15,008 nt of DNA from Hyphomicrobiales bacterium (GTDB taxonomy: Bacteria > Pseudomonadota > Alphaproteobacteria > Rhizobiales > Kaistiaceae). Below, in pieces: positions 1 to 6,363 of the stretch. The stretch spans positions 1-15,008 of the forward strand of contig JAFKJZ010000544.1 in the NCBI GenBank assembly GCA_017305815.1, read 5' to 3'. Under the pieces are notes generated by a model. It did not search any database. It saw nothing but the letters and a program-made list of their open reading frames with translations, and was not told the DNA's origin. Position numbers and translations under genes: made by a program. Every line of letters starts with the position of its first letter. Within the stretch, counting starts at the first letter, position 1.

Positions 1-392
1 GGCCTGCCGGCGGGATCGCGGGTCAGGTCGAGCGTCTTCGTCTTGGGCAGCAGCTTGCGGCCGCCGAGATGGTCATAGAGGAAGAGGCCGAGCCGCAGCA
101 GCCACGCCGGGCGCAGGCCCTTGTGATGCGGCAGCACGAAGCGGAGCGGATGGATGATGTGCGGTGCGCTCGCCCAGAGCACCTCGCGCTCCATCAGCGA
201 TTCCCGCACCAGGCGGAACTCGTAGTGCTCGAGATAGCGCAGGCCGCCATGCACGAGCTTGGTCGAGCGCGACGAGGTGCCGCTCGCGAGATCGTCCATC
301 TCGGCGAGGCCGACCGAAAAGCCGCGGCCGACCGCGTCGCGGGCGATGCCGCAACCGTTGATGCCGCCGCCGATGATGAAGATGTCGAGCAT
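1..392 (-). CDS. glpD: Glycerol-3-phosphate dehydrogenase, N-terminal part (runs off the left edge)
   Basis: About 130 N-terminal residues of a flavin-dependent glycerol-3-phosphate dehydrogenase are visible; the family is about 500 residues long, so most of the gene lies outside the window. The family oxidises glycerol 3-phosphate to dihydroxyacetone phosphate at the inner membrane and passes electrons to quinone. The protein opens with MLDIFIIGGGINGCGIARDA, which holds the FAD-binding GxGxxG dinucleotide fold. It continues with the GlpD-typical LASGTSSRSTKLVHGGLRYL at about residues 35-54. An in-frame TTG two codons upstream (first base at 398) sits nearer a GGAGG, about 9 nt away, than the ATG at 392, about 15 nt away, so the true start could be either. 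It lies 247 bp downstream of glpR on the same strand, with its own candidate operator in the gap. This suggests control by that repressor in response to glycerol 3-phosphate. Confidence 0.93.
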   Translation of the reverse strand, partial: MLDIFIIGGGINGCGIARDAVGRGFSVGLAEMDDLASGTSSRSTKLVHGGLRYLEHYEFRLVRESLMEREVLWASAPHIIHPLRFVLPHHKGLRPAWLLRLGLFLYDHLGGRKLLPKTKTLDLTRDPAGR

Positions 393-639
393 GGCCAAGA
401 CGCAACGCCTCCCTGTGCAATGCAGGTCGTATGCGCCGGGTCAAACAAAAACGCAACTAAATTCGAAGATTTCGCGCCTATAACCGAAAGCGAGAATTCG
501 GCAGTCGATCTCGGGTATTCGGCTTCAAGTAGCTGGCAAAAATAGGGAATTCGTTTCAGCGCCAGTTTCGTCCGGTGCTGGCATCGTGCGGCGCATGGGC
601 GCGATGCGAAAATCGAATGGGTCGCGGGCGGGCCGAGCC
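393..639. other. glpR-glpD intergenic region
   Basis: This 247-bp gap separates two co-directional minus-strand genes and I see no credible gene in it. Apart from the operator-like pair at 470-489, it holds a possible stem of GCCAG and CTGGC around 561-582 with a 12-nt loop and no following T-run, so a terminator for glpR cannot be claimed. The stretch from about 440 to 560 is more AT-rich than its surroundings, as expected for the glpD promoter. Confidence 0.4.
470..489. promoter_or_regulatory. Candidate GlpR/DeoR-type operator upstream of glpD
   Basis: The half-sites TTTCG (470-474) and CGAAA (485-489) form an inverted pair with a 10-nt spacer, and an extra TTCG stands just outside at 462-465. 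The pair lies about 80 bp upstream of glpD. The same half-sites are denser upstream of glpR at 1432-1464, and TTTCG/CGAAA elements are common in operators of DeoR-family repressors. The assignment to GlpR is inference. Confidence 0.4.
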
Positions 640-1422
640 TCAGCCTTGCGCCCCGGCAGCCTCCGGCAGCGCCTCGATCAGCTCGACGTCGTTCTCGGCG
701 CAGAAGACGCGCACTGTCTCGCTCGGGCAGAAATCGGTGATGAAGGTGTGGATCTGCTTCAGGCTGCCGATCCGGACTGGCGCGGTACGGGCGAACTTGG
801 TCGAATCCGACGCCAGGATGACGTGGCGGGTGTTGGCGATGATCGCTTGCGCCACCTTCACCTCGCGGAAATCGAAGTCGAGCAGCGAGCCGTCCTCGTC
901 GATCGCCGAGGTGCCGATGATGGCGTAGTCGACCTTGAACTGGCGGATGAAGTCGATCGCCGCCTCGCCGACGATGCCGCCATCGGCGCTGCGCACGACG
1001 CCACCGACGATCACTACCTCGATCTGCGGGTAGGGCCGCATGATGTGGGCGACGTTGATGTTGTTGGTGATCACCATCAGTCCCTGGTGCTGCAGAAGCG
1101 CCTGCGCCACGGCTTCGGTGGTGGTGCCGATGTTGATGAACAGCGAGGCATTGTCCGGGATGCGCGCCGCGACGGCCTCTGCGATCGCAGTCTTCTCGCG
1201 GGCTGCGATCTGCGAGCGGGCCTCGTAGCCGACATTCTCGATGCCCGAGGCGAGGATGGCGCCGCCATGGGTGCGCGCCATCAGCTTCCTGTCGCAGAGG
1301 TCGTTCAGGTCCTTGCGGATCGTCTGCGGCGTCACCGCGAACTGCGCGGCCAGTTCGTCGACGAGAACGCGGCCGCGCGGCTTGGCGATTTCGGGGATGG
1401 CGGTCTGGCGCGACGGCAGCAT
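640..1422 (-). CDS. glpR: DeoR-family repressor of glycerol 3-phosphate metabolism
   Basis: This 260-residue protein is full length for the DeoR/GlpR family of sugar-phosphate-responsive repressors. The N-terminal winged helix-turn-helix covers about residues 5-57 and contains FAVTPQTIRKDLNDLCDRKL, the DeoR recognition helix signature. The rest is the DeoR effector-binding domain, which is built on an isomerase-like fold. It shows NIGTTTEAVAQALL (about 96-109), VVGGVVRSADGGIVGEAAID and a DGSLLDFDFREV stretch close to what I remember of E. coli GlpR (IGTTPEAVAHALL, GGELRSRDGGIIGEATLDF, DGSLLEFDYHEV). Glycerol 3-phosphate is therefore the likely inducer. The gene stands upstream of glpD on the same strand. 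TTTCG/CGAAA half-sites just upstream of its ATG suggest autoregulation. The Shine-Dalgarno sequence is weak. Confidence 0.9.
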   Translation of the reverse strand: MLPSRQTAIPEIAKPRGRVLVDELAAQFAVTPQTIRKDLNDLCDRKLMARTHGGAILASGIENVGYEARSQIAAREKTAIAEAVAARIPDNASLFINIGTTTEAVAQALLQHQGLMVITNNINVAHIMRPYPQIEVVIVGGVVRSADGGIVGEAAIDFIRQFKVDYAIIGTSAIDEDGSLLDFDFREVKVAQAIIANTRHVILASDSTKFARTAPVRIGSLKQIHTFITDFCPSETVRVFCAENDVELIEALPEAAGAQG

Positions 1423-1431
1423 GCGTTCGGC

Positions 1432-1464
1432 TTTCGAATGTTTCGATTCAGTCGAAAAACGAAA
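1432..1464. promoter_or_regulatory. Cluster of TTTCG/CGAAA half-sites upstream of glpR (candidate operator)
   Basis: Four half-sites are packed into 33 bp: TTTCG at 1432-1436 and 1441-1445, CGAAA at 1453-1457 and 1460-1464. The inner pair forms a perfect palindrome, TTTCGA-TTCAG-TCGAAA (1441-1457). The array begins 9 bp upstream of the glpR start codon, so bound repressor could block the glpR promoter or initiation. Assignment to GlpR is inference from family habit and position. Confidence 0.5.
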
Positions 1465-1470
1465 CTAGAT

Positions 1471-1501
1471 CATTTCGCGGCTTTCCCGAAGCGGCGAAAT
1501 G
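1471..1501. promoter_or_regulatory. Long palindrome between the sugar isomerase gene and glpR
   Basis: Arms beginning CATTTCGC and ending GCGAAATG enclose GGCTT...GAAGC, giving a stem of about 12-13 bp with one mismatch and a very short loop. The arms again contain TTTCG and CGAAA. It lies in the 96-bp gap after the isomerase stop codon. It could be a further operator element or a terminator, but no T-run follows directly on the minus strand. Confidence 0.4.
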
Positions 1502-1518
1502 GAGGGGCCGGCGGGTCC

Positions 1519-2361
1519 TCAGCGCCTGGCCGCGTTCTGCTCCCAAAGTCCCCGCACGAGATCCTTCAGCAGCAGCGCCTCGGCCCAGCGGTCCGACTGG
1601 TCGAAGCCGTCGGGGCCGCTGATCGCATAGGGCTTCGGCCCGAGCTCGCAGGTGAACGAGATCGTGTCGTTCGGCCCGGCGCGGCGGCTCCAGCTCTCGA
1701 ACAGATAGCCCCACCAGGCGAGGAACTGGTCGAGATAGGGCTTGTTGTGCGCAAACGAGATCTCGACCTGCACCTGCTCGGGAGAGGCGACGCGGCCGTG
1801 CGCTGCCCAGGAATGGTCGAGCACCTGCCGGATCTGCTCGTCCATCTCCTTTGGCACCGGCGCCTCGGGGAATTCGCGCCCGACCATGAAATGCGAGAGG
1901 TCGGCGAGCAGCCGCAATTCCGGCATGGCGTCGAGGATGTCGAGCGTCACCAGCAGGTCGTTGGTGATGCGGCCGCGATGCGTCTCGACATAGACCGGCA
2001 CGTCGGAATCCTCGGCCATCCGGTTCCAGCCCTCGAGGATGCGCAGGCTTTCGGCGAGCGCGCGCGGGCGGATGTCGGGCTGGATGGTCAGGTGATGGAT
2101 GCCGTAGTGGTTGGCGAGTTCGAGCGCCGGCTTGAGTTCTTCGATCGAGGTCGGGAAGCACTGGCCCTCGACCTGGATGCCGTTGTCGCTCGCCGCCTGC
2201 GCCAGCGGCGCCGCCAGTTCCTTGGTGAAGAACAGATTGGTGACGCCGTCGAAGCCGGCGGCGGCGGCTTCCGCCACCATGTCGGCCAGCGGCAGGTCGG
2301 CGTCGCGCCCCTTCAGGCGCTGCATGCCCCAGAGCGATTCGAACACGAGCAGGCGTTGCAT
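1519..2361 (-). CDS. Sugar phosphate isomerase/epimerase-like TIM-barrel protein
   Basis: This 280-residue protein fits the xylose-isomerase-like TIM-barrel superfamily (AP endonuclease 2 fold), whose members isomerise or epimerise sugars and polyol derivatives with a divalent metal. The pattern of potential metal and acid/base residues is visible along the barrel: VYVETHRGR (E126, H128), LLADLSHFM (D154, H157), AAHGRV (H188, R190) and TCELGPKPYAI (E239). The start is supported by a GGAG about 7 nt upstream of the ATG. It lies 96 bp upstream of glpR on the same strand, a palindrome lies in between, and no kinase or transporter is adjacent. The substrate cannot be read from sequence. A role in polyol or inositol-like sugar use is possible given iolB and moc genes in the window, but they are 7-12 kb away, so this is only a guess. 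Confidence 0.8.
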   Translation of the reverse strand: MQRLLVFESLWGMQRLKGRDADLPLADMVAEAAAAGFDGVTNLFFTKELAAPLAQAASDNGIQVEGQCFPTSIEELKPALELANHYGIHHLTIQPDIRPRALAESLRILEGWNRMAEDSDVPVYVETHRGRITNDLLVTLDILDAMPELRLLADLSHFMVGREFPEAPVPKEMDEQIRQVLDHSWAAHGRVASPEQVQVEISFAHNKPYLDQFLAWWGYLFESWSRRAGPNDTISFTCELGPKPYAISGPDGFDQSDRWAEALLLKDLVRGLWEQNAARR

Positions 2362-2448
2362 GGCGGGCTCCAGGGCCAGATTCGGCTGAGAGAGGTTTTA
2401 GCGCCGGTTGCGGATGAGGCGAAGCGCGAACTGTCCGATGGTCCCGCT

Positions 2449-3297
2449 TTACCGGCCGCGCAGCAGCCGCGCCAGCCGTGATCGCCGCTTCGGCTCGACG
2501 GGCTCCAGCTCGCGCGGCGTCCAGTCCTGCCGCTTCGGGACGGCGAAGGCGCGGAAATGGTCCCACTGCCGCTGGTCGTCGGCCTCGCGCTTCCGCAGCA
2601 CGGCGAAGCGGCCGATCTCTTCGATGAGGTAGTTCGGCTTGTTGGTGGTGATGAAGTTCAGCAGGGTTTCAACGGCGGGATAGGCGATGTCGTCGATCAG
2701 GATCCGCCCATCGACCGCAAGCAGCCTGTCCATGTAGAAGAAGTCGACAAGGGCGCCGTCGAAGCGATGGTCGCCGTCGATCATGGCGAGCATGAGCGGC
2801 CTGTCCTCGCCGCGCTTCACCATCGCCGGCAGCGCCAGTTCCGACGCCTCCCAGACCCGTTCGAAGTGATCGCCATGCCGGCTTTCGAGGTGGCGGAGCA
2901 GCACCAGCCCGGCCCCGTCCGACAACCCGAACGGGTCGATGGAGATGTGCCGATGGTCGGGCATATCGTATTTTGCGGCCAGCATCGACATGGCGGAGGT
3001 GCCCATGCCAAAGCCTGTTTCGACCGTGTAGGCGGCTTTCAAAGTACGCGTCAGAAAATAGACCACGCCGACCGAGTCTATATCGATTCCAATATGTGTC
3101 AGCGGCTCGCGATGGCCATTCTCGTCTGCAACGAAACCATCCTCCATCATGGATAGGAAGCGGTCCAGTACAGGGTTAGACTTTCGTTCAGATCGGATAA
3201 ACTCCTTGATGTGATCAGTATTCAGGTCAATTTCCAAGATATATCTCTCGCGCCGTGATTGTTGTGGGATTTTTCCCACATTTTTGTTGAAAACCAT
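2449..3297 (-). CDS. Class I SAM-dependent methyltransferase (Methyltransf_24-like)
   Basis: The protein has up to 282 residues. The Rossmann motif I is ETGFGMGTSAM (about 93-103), followed by the acidic residue of DPFG (D121), the MIDGDHRFDGALVDFF stretch (172-187) and ILIDDI (199-204). The motif order and the IDGDH signature match the Methyltransf_24 group, which often methylates sugars or small secondary metabolites. The C-terminus is basic (KRRSRLARLLRGR). The start is uncertain: the ATG at 3297 lacks a good ribosome binding site and would put a perfect palindrome (3263-3280) inside the coding region. A TTG at 3237 after GAGAG is an alternative. The first part uses more A/T-ending codons than the rest. 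It is divergent from the pqqD-like operon and may belong with it, as a tailoring enzyme for the glycan or peptide that operon makes. The acceptor is unknown. Confidence 0.8.
   Translation of the reverse strand: MVFNKNVGKIPQQSRRERYILEIDLNTDHIKEFIRSERKSNPVLDRFLSMMEDGFVADENGHREPLTHIGIDIDSVGVVYFLTRTLKAAYTVETGFGMGTSAMSMLAAKYDMPDHRHISIDPFGLSDGAGLVLLRHLESRHGDHFERVWEASELALPAMVKRGEDRPLMLAMIDGDHRFDGALVDFFYMDRLLAVDGRILIDDIAYPAVETLLNFITTNKPNYLIEEIGRFAVLRKREADDQRQWDHFRAFAVPKRQDWTPRELEPVEPKRRSRLARLLRGR
3263..3280. promoter_or_regulatory. Perfect palindrome TGTGGGA-TTTT-TCCCACA near the methyltransferase start
   Basis: Seven-base perfect arms flank four T residues, and a T-run follows on the plus strand (3281-3285). 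No plus-strand gene ends here, so a terminator has nothing to terminate. A repressor operator in the divergent promoter region is more likely. If the methyltransferase starts at 3237 it lies wholly in the leader. Confidence 0.5.
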
Positions 3298-3348
3298 CTG
3301 TGGTCGTCAAGCCTAACGATCCATCTGTTGCACATTTCCCGGATCGTT

Positions 3349-3369
3349 TGTTATCGCTATCCGATAACA
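3349..3369. promoter_or_regulatory. Palindrome upstream of the pqqD-like operon
   Basis: Arms TGTTATCG (3349-3356) and CGATAACA (3362-3369) are perfect over 8 bp around a CTATC spacer. They end about 40 bp before the preferred pqqD-like start, in the AT-rich divergent promoter region. Arm sequence and size suit a helix-turn-helix repressor, but no regulator gene is adjacent. Confidence 0.5.
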
Positions 3370-3410
3370 TAACGCAAAGTAAGTATTTGCGAACGACGAC
3401 GAGGTGCGTG

Positions 3411-3839
3411 TTGACAGGGACTACCTTTCTGAGTGTTGCGGTCCCCAACTGCGTCGCGGATGACTTCGGCGGCGAGATCGTGGCCCTCAACCTTGATACC
3501 GGCTTCTATTTCAGCCTGCGCGACCTGGCCTCGGCGATCTGGCGGGACCTGGCCGCCGGCCATGCGGTCGAAACCGTTCTCGGCGCGCTCGGGGGGCATG
3601 ACCCCCTCGTGGACGACGCGACCCGCCTGATCGATCGGATCCAGTCCGAGGGATTGATGCAGCTTGCCGATGCGGCCGTGGCTCCGCAGGGCGAGCCGAG
3701 CGTCATGGCGTTCGTCGCGAGCGGGACGACCTCGCTCGCCATCGATTCCTATGACGACCTCCGCGACCTGGTCATGACGGATCCGATCCACGAGGTCGTC
3801 GAGGAAGTTGGCTGGCCGGTACGGCGCGAGGACGCCTGA
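3411..3839 (+). CDS. PqqD-family protein with C-terminal tail
   Basis: The core (about residues 5-85) has the PqqD pattern: a strand pair ending in GGEIVALNLDTGFYFSLRDL, then a winged-helix-like segment SAIWRDLAAGHAVETVLGAL and a final helix DDATRLIDRIQSEGLM. PqqD-like domains bind leader peptides and deliver them to modifying enzymes; typical ones are about 90 residues. This one is about 142 residues, with a tail holding YDDLRDLVMTDPIHEV (114-129) and then GWP, of unknown role. I prefer the TTG start at 3411 because GAGGTG ends 4 nt before it. An in-frame ATG at 3300 (179 residues) has no ribosome binding site and would run through the palindrome at 3349-3369. It is the first gene of the operon, and the kinase gene starts 3 nt after its stop. 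This is not PQQ biosynthesis: no pqqA, B, C or E is present. Confidence 0.8.
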   Translation: MTGTTFLSVAVPNCVADDFGGEIVALNLDTGFYFSLRDLASAIWRDLAAGHAVETVLGALGGHDPLVDDATRLIDRIQSEGLMQLADAAVAPQGEPSVMAFVASGTTSLAIDSYDDLRDLVMTDPIHEVVEEVGWPVRREDA

Positions 3840-3842
3840 CCG

Positions 3843-4913
3843 ATGCGGGGCGGCCCTGGAGGGGCGTGCGACCCTGCGGTTGTCGACAACAAGAGCCTGG
3901 CCGCGTTCTTCGATACGCTCTTTGAGCGGCTCGACGCGACGCCGGATGACCGGCTGCATGTGGCCGAGGTGACGCTCGGCGGCGTCGGGTTCAAGCTCCG
4001 CAGCAGCAATCGCGTCGTGCTCGACCGCTATCGCGACCGTTTGGTGACGCGTGGCGAGCCCATCGGGGAAGCGCGGCGGATCGACATCGTTGCTGCGTCC
4101 GAGATGGGCTGGCGCGCGGGCCTCTGGGCGGAACCCGACTGGCAGATGCATCATTTCGACGAGGCTGCCGATGTCGGCGGCTACGTCGCGACCTATCCCT
4201 ATTTCGACCGGCAATGGATCGTGCGGCAGCGTCGGTCCGGCAATGCCGCCTATTTCCTCGACCATATGGATGATCTGCTGCCATGGGACAGCGGCGCCCC
4301 CGTCCGCGTTCCCCTGAACTGGGCGTTGCGGCAGGCGAGGCGTCGGATGATCCATGCCGGTAGCCTCGGCGTCGACGGCCAGGGGGTTCTGGTCGCCGGG
4401 CCGGGCGGGGCGGGAAAGTCCGGCACCACGCTCGCCGGCCTCGCGGGCGGGCTGCAGACGGTCGGCGACGACTATATCCTGCTCGATCAGGACGGGCCTC
4501 CGACGGTCCTGCCGCTCTATCGCCTGCTGAAGCAGGACGCGGCCGGAATCGCGCGCATTCCCGGTCTCGCGGACCGCCTCGGCGCGCTGTCGCCCAACTG
4601 GCAGGGCAAGTTCGAGTTCGATCCCGAGCGGGCCTTTCCGGGATGCATGGCGGATCGGCTGCGGATCGGCGCCATACGCCTGCCGGTCGTGGCGCGGCAG
4701 GAGCGCTCGACGATCGAGGCGGTGCCGCGGGCCGATGCCATCCGCTATCTGACCGATGCCCTGTTCGGGGAGTTTCAGTCCCGTTCGGCCGAGGATCTTC
4801 TGTTCCTGACCGGTCTCTCGATGCGGCTGCCGGTCTACCGGCTCCGGCTTTCCGAAGACCCCATCGAGATCGCGGCGACCGTGCGGTCGGTGATCGCGGA
4901 GCACGCGCGATGA
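3843..4913 (+). CDS. HPr-kinase-like P-loop protein (HprK-related)
   Basis: This 356-residue protein resembles the C-terminal kinase domain of HprK, which phosphorylates a serine on a small partner protein. The Walker A motif GPGGAGKS (186-193) is preceded by MIHAGSLGVDGQGVLVA, the usual HprK-like lead-in with a histidine (H171). It is followed by TVGDDYILLD (206-215), a likely Walker B/acidic motif. The first 170 residues match no domain I can name. No HPr or PTS gene is in the window. HprK homologues also occur beside PqqD-like proteins in peptide-modifying systems, including lasso peptide clusters where the precursor is the substrate, so the target may be a peptide or the PqqD tail; this is inference. 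The start lies 3 nt after the pqqD-like stop with GAGG about 11 nt upstream. Its stop overlaps the next start (ATGA). Confidence 0.82.
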   Translation: MRGGPGGACDPAVVDNKSLAAFFDTLFERLDATPDDRLHVAEVTLGGVGFKLRSSNRVVLDRYRDRLVTRGEPIGEARRIDIVAASEMGWRAGLWAEPDWQMHHFDEAADVGGYVATYPYFDRQWIVRQRRSGNAAYFLDHMDDLLPWDSGAPVRVPLNWALRQARRRMIHAGSLGVDGQGVLVAGPGGAGKSGTTLAGLAGGLQTVGDDYILLDQDGPPTVLPLYRLLKQDAAGIARIPGLADRLGALSPNWQGKFEFDPERAFPGCMADRLRIGAIRLPVVARQERSTIEAVPRADAIRYLTDALFGEFQSRSAEDLLFLTGLSMRLPVYRLRLSEDPIEIAATVRSVIAEHAR

Positions 4914-5710
4914 CGTCGGCCAGCGTCGTCATGCCGGCCCGCGATGCGGCGCGCTTCATCCGCCCGGCACTCGACAGCCTCTCCGCCCAGACCTTTGCCG
5001 ATTTCGAGGTCGTCGTCGTCGACGACGGTTCTCGGGACGATACGGCGCGGATCGTCGCCGATGCCGCGGCGCGGGACGGGCGGATCCGCCTGCTGCCGAT
5101 CGCGCATGCGGGCGTCGCCGCCGCGCGCAATCACGGCGTTCGCGCGGCGAGGGGCGCGTTCGTCTCGTTCCTCGACGCCGACGATCTGTGGCGACCTGAC
5201 CGCCTGGCGCGGCACGTCGCGTGGCTGGCGCGGGATCCGTCGACCGACGTGGTCGCCGGCGAGGTGCTCGTCTTCGAGGCGATCGGCGAGATGTTCGAGC
5301 CTGTGGCCGGATCGGCGCATGTCCGCCTTCGCAGCGTCAATCTCGGCGCCACGACGATGCGCGCTTCGGTCTTCGGCGCGATCGGCCTGTTCGACGAGGC
5401 GATGCGCTTTTCGGAGGATCTGGATTTCCTGCTCCGCATCCATGAGGGGGGCCTGCGTATCGGGGTCGAGAGCGAGGTGGCCCTGTTCCATCGCCGGCAC
5501 GAGGCGAACATGACCAACGATGCCGGGGAAAACCGCCGCTTCATCCTGCAGGCGCTGCAGCGTTCCATGGCGCGGCGCCGCGCGAACGGCTATCGGCAGC
5601 CGGCGACGGAGTTTCCGCTCCAGACGCCGTTCGACCAGCTGGCCATGTCGCCCGCCGATGTCGGCCGCGGCGTCCCAGGCGGGCGAACGGGAAGGTCAGT
5701 TCATGAGTGA
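4910..5710 (+). CDS. Family 2 glycosyltransferase, first of four
   Basis: This 266-residue GT-A fold glycosyltransferase should transfer a sugar from a nucleotide-sugar donor in the cytoplasm, probably to a carrier or polymer. Visible motifs are the N-terminal SASVVMPARDAARF, the nucleotide-binding VDDGS (37-41), the metal-binding FLDADD (87-92), the acceptor-side GLFDEA (159-164) with SEDLDF (168-173), and a family-typical HRRHEANMTND (194-204). No transmembrane segments are evident. The ATG overlaps the kinase stop by 4 nt, with GGAG upstream, so translation is probably coupled. It overlaps the next gene by 8 nt. Donor and acceptor cannot be read from sequence. Confidence 0.9.
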   Translation: MTSASVVMPARDAARFIRPALDSLSAQTFADFEVVVVDDGSRDDTARIVADAAARDGRIRLLPIAHAGVAAARNHGVRAARGAFVSFLDADDLWRPDRLARHVAWLARDPSTDVVAGEVLVFEAIGEMFEPVAGSAHVRLRSVNLGATTMRASVFGAIGLFDEAMRFSEDLDFLLRIHEGGLRIGVESEVALFHRRHEANMTNDAGENRRFILQALQRSMARRRANGYRQPATEFPLQTPFDQLAMSPADVGRGVPGGRTGRSVHE

Positions 5711-6362
5711 GTCTCCGCAGCTTTCGGTGATCATGCCCGCGTTTAACGGCGTGGCCTTCATCGAGCAGGCGATCGCTTCGGTGCTCGATCAGTGCGAGGT
5801 GCGGAGCGAGATCATCGTCGTCGACGATGGGTCGGAGGACGATACCGCCGCCTGCGTCGACCGCCTCGCGCAACGGGATCGCCGGATCCTGCTGGTCCGC
5901 GGGGCGAGGGGCGGGGTGGCGACGGCGCGCAATCGCGGCCTCCACCGCGCGACGGCGCCCCTCGTCAGCTTTCTCGACCAGGACGACCTGAAGCCCGCCG
6001 GCGGGCTTATCCGGCACGTCGACCTTCTGAAGGCCGATCCGGACACGCAGGCGGTCGTCGGCGAGAGCCCGGAGGCCGACCCGCCCGGCCCGAGGGCGGG
6101 GCAACTGCGGTGCGTTCGCGGCGGGGACTACGACTTCTATCTCCGTATGATCGAGGCGGGCGTCGCGGTGACGATCGACGACGAGGTGGCGCTGCTGCAC
6201 CGGCGCCATGGCGGCAATGCCAGCGGCGACCGGCCGGCGCTCAGCCGCGAGCTGCTCTACGTGTTCCAGCGGTCGGTGCAGAGGCGGCGGCAGAGCGGCC
6301 AGTCGGGGGCGCTGCGTCACCCCTTGCTCGACGCGATGCGGGCGCAATGGCCCGGAGGCTAG
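5703..6362 (+). CDS. Family 2 glycosyltransferase, second of four, internally shortened
   Basis: This 219-residue paralogue of its neighbours has PQLSVIMPAFNG at the N-terminus, VVDDGS (39-44) and FLDQDD (90-95), where the usual DxDD middle residue is Gln. It also has DYDFYLR (142-148) and HRRHGGNASGD (166-176). The segment between VVG (118-120) and DYDF is about 31 residues shorter than in the copies on either side. It lacks the acceptor-side G-F-D-E motif and contains a proline-rich stretch (ESPEADPPGPRAGQ) instead. The reading frame stays open, so an in-frame deletion is likely. It may be inactive or altered in acceptor choice. GGAAGG precedes the ATG, which lies inside the 3' end of the previous gene. 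Confidence 0.85.
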   Translation: MSESPQLSVIMPAFNGVAFIEQAIASVLDQCEVRSEIIVVDDGSEDDTAACVDRLAQRDRRILLVRGARGGVATARNRGLHRATAPLVSFLDQDDLKPAGGLIRHVDLLKADPDTQAVVGESPEADPPGPRAGQLRCVRGGDYDFYLRMIEAGVAVTIDDEVALLHRRHGGNASGDRPALSRELLYVFQRSVQRRRQSGQSGALRHPLLDAMRAQWPGG

Positions 6363-6363
6363 G

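Noticed and set aside
586..2481. Long plus-strand open frame (631 codons) opposite glpR and the sugar isomerase gene
   Set aside because: It is an antisense shadow in GC-rich DNA: Arg/Asp/Val-heavy, no recognisable family, and both minus-strand genes under it have clear domains.
3263..3285. Palindrome plus T-run as an intrinsic terminator on the plus strand
   Set aside because: No plus-strand gene ends upstream, so an operator role is more likely.
3238..3410. Small precursor-peptide gene for the PqqD/kinase operon
   Set aside because: I searched both strands of the divergent gap and found no short frame with a ribosome binding site; the in-frame ATG at 3300 only extends the PqqD-like gene and lacks one.
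3411..3416. TTGACA as a -35 promoter element
   Set aside because: No TATAAT-like hexamer lies 16-18 bp downstream, and the position fits the TTG start codon after GAGGTG better.
3411..3839. True PQQ biosynthesis gene pqqD
   Set aside because: No pqqA, B, C or E nearby, and the protein is longer than PqqD with a distinct tail.
3357..4904. Long minus-strand open frame (515 codons) opposite the kinase and pqqD-like genes
   Set aside because: Its translation is low-complexity and matches no family, while the plus strand has P-loop and PqqD motifs in a tight operon.
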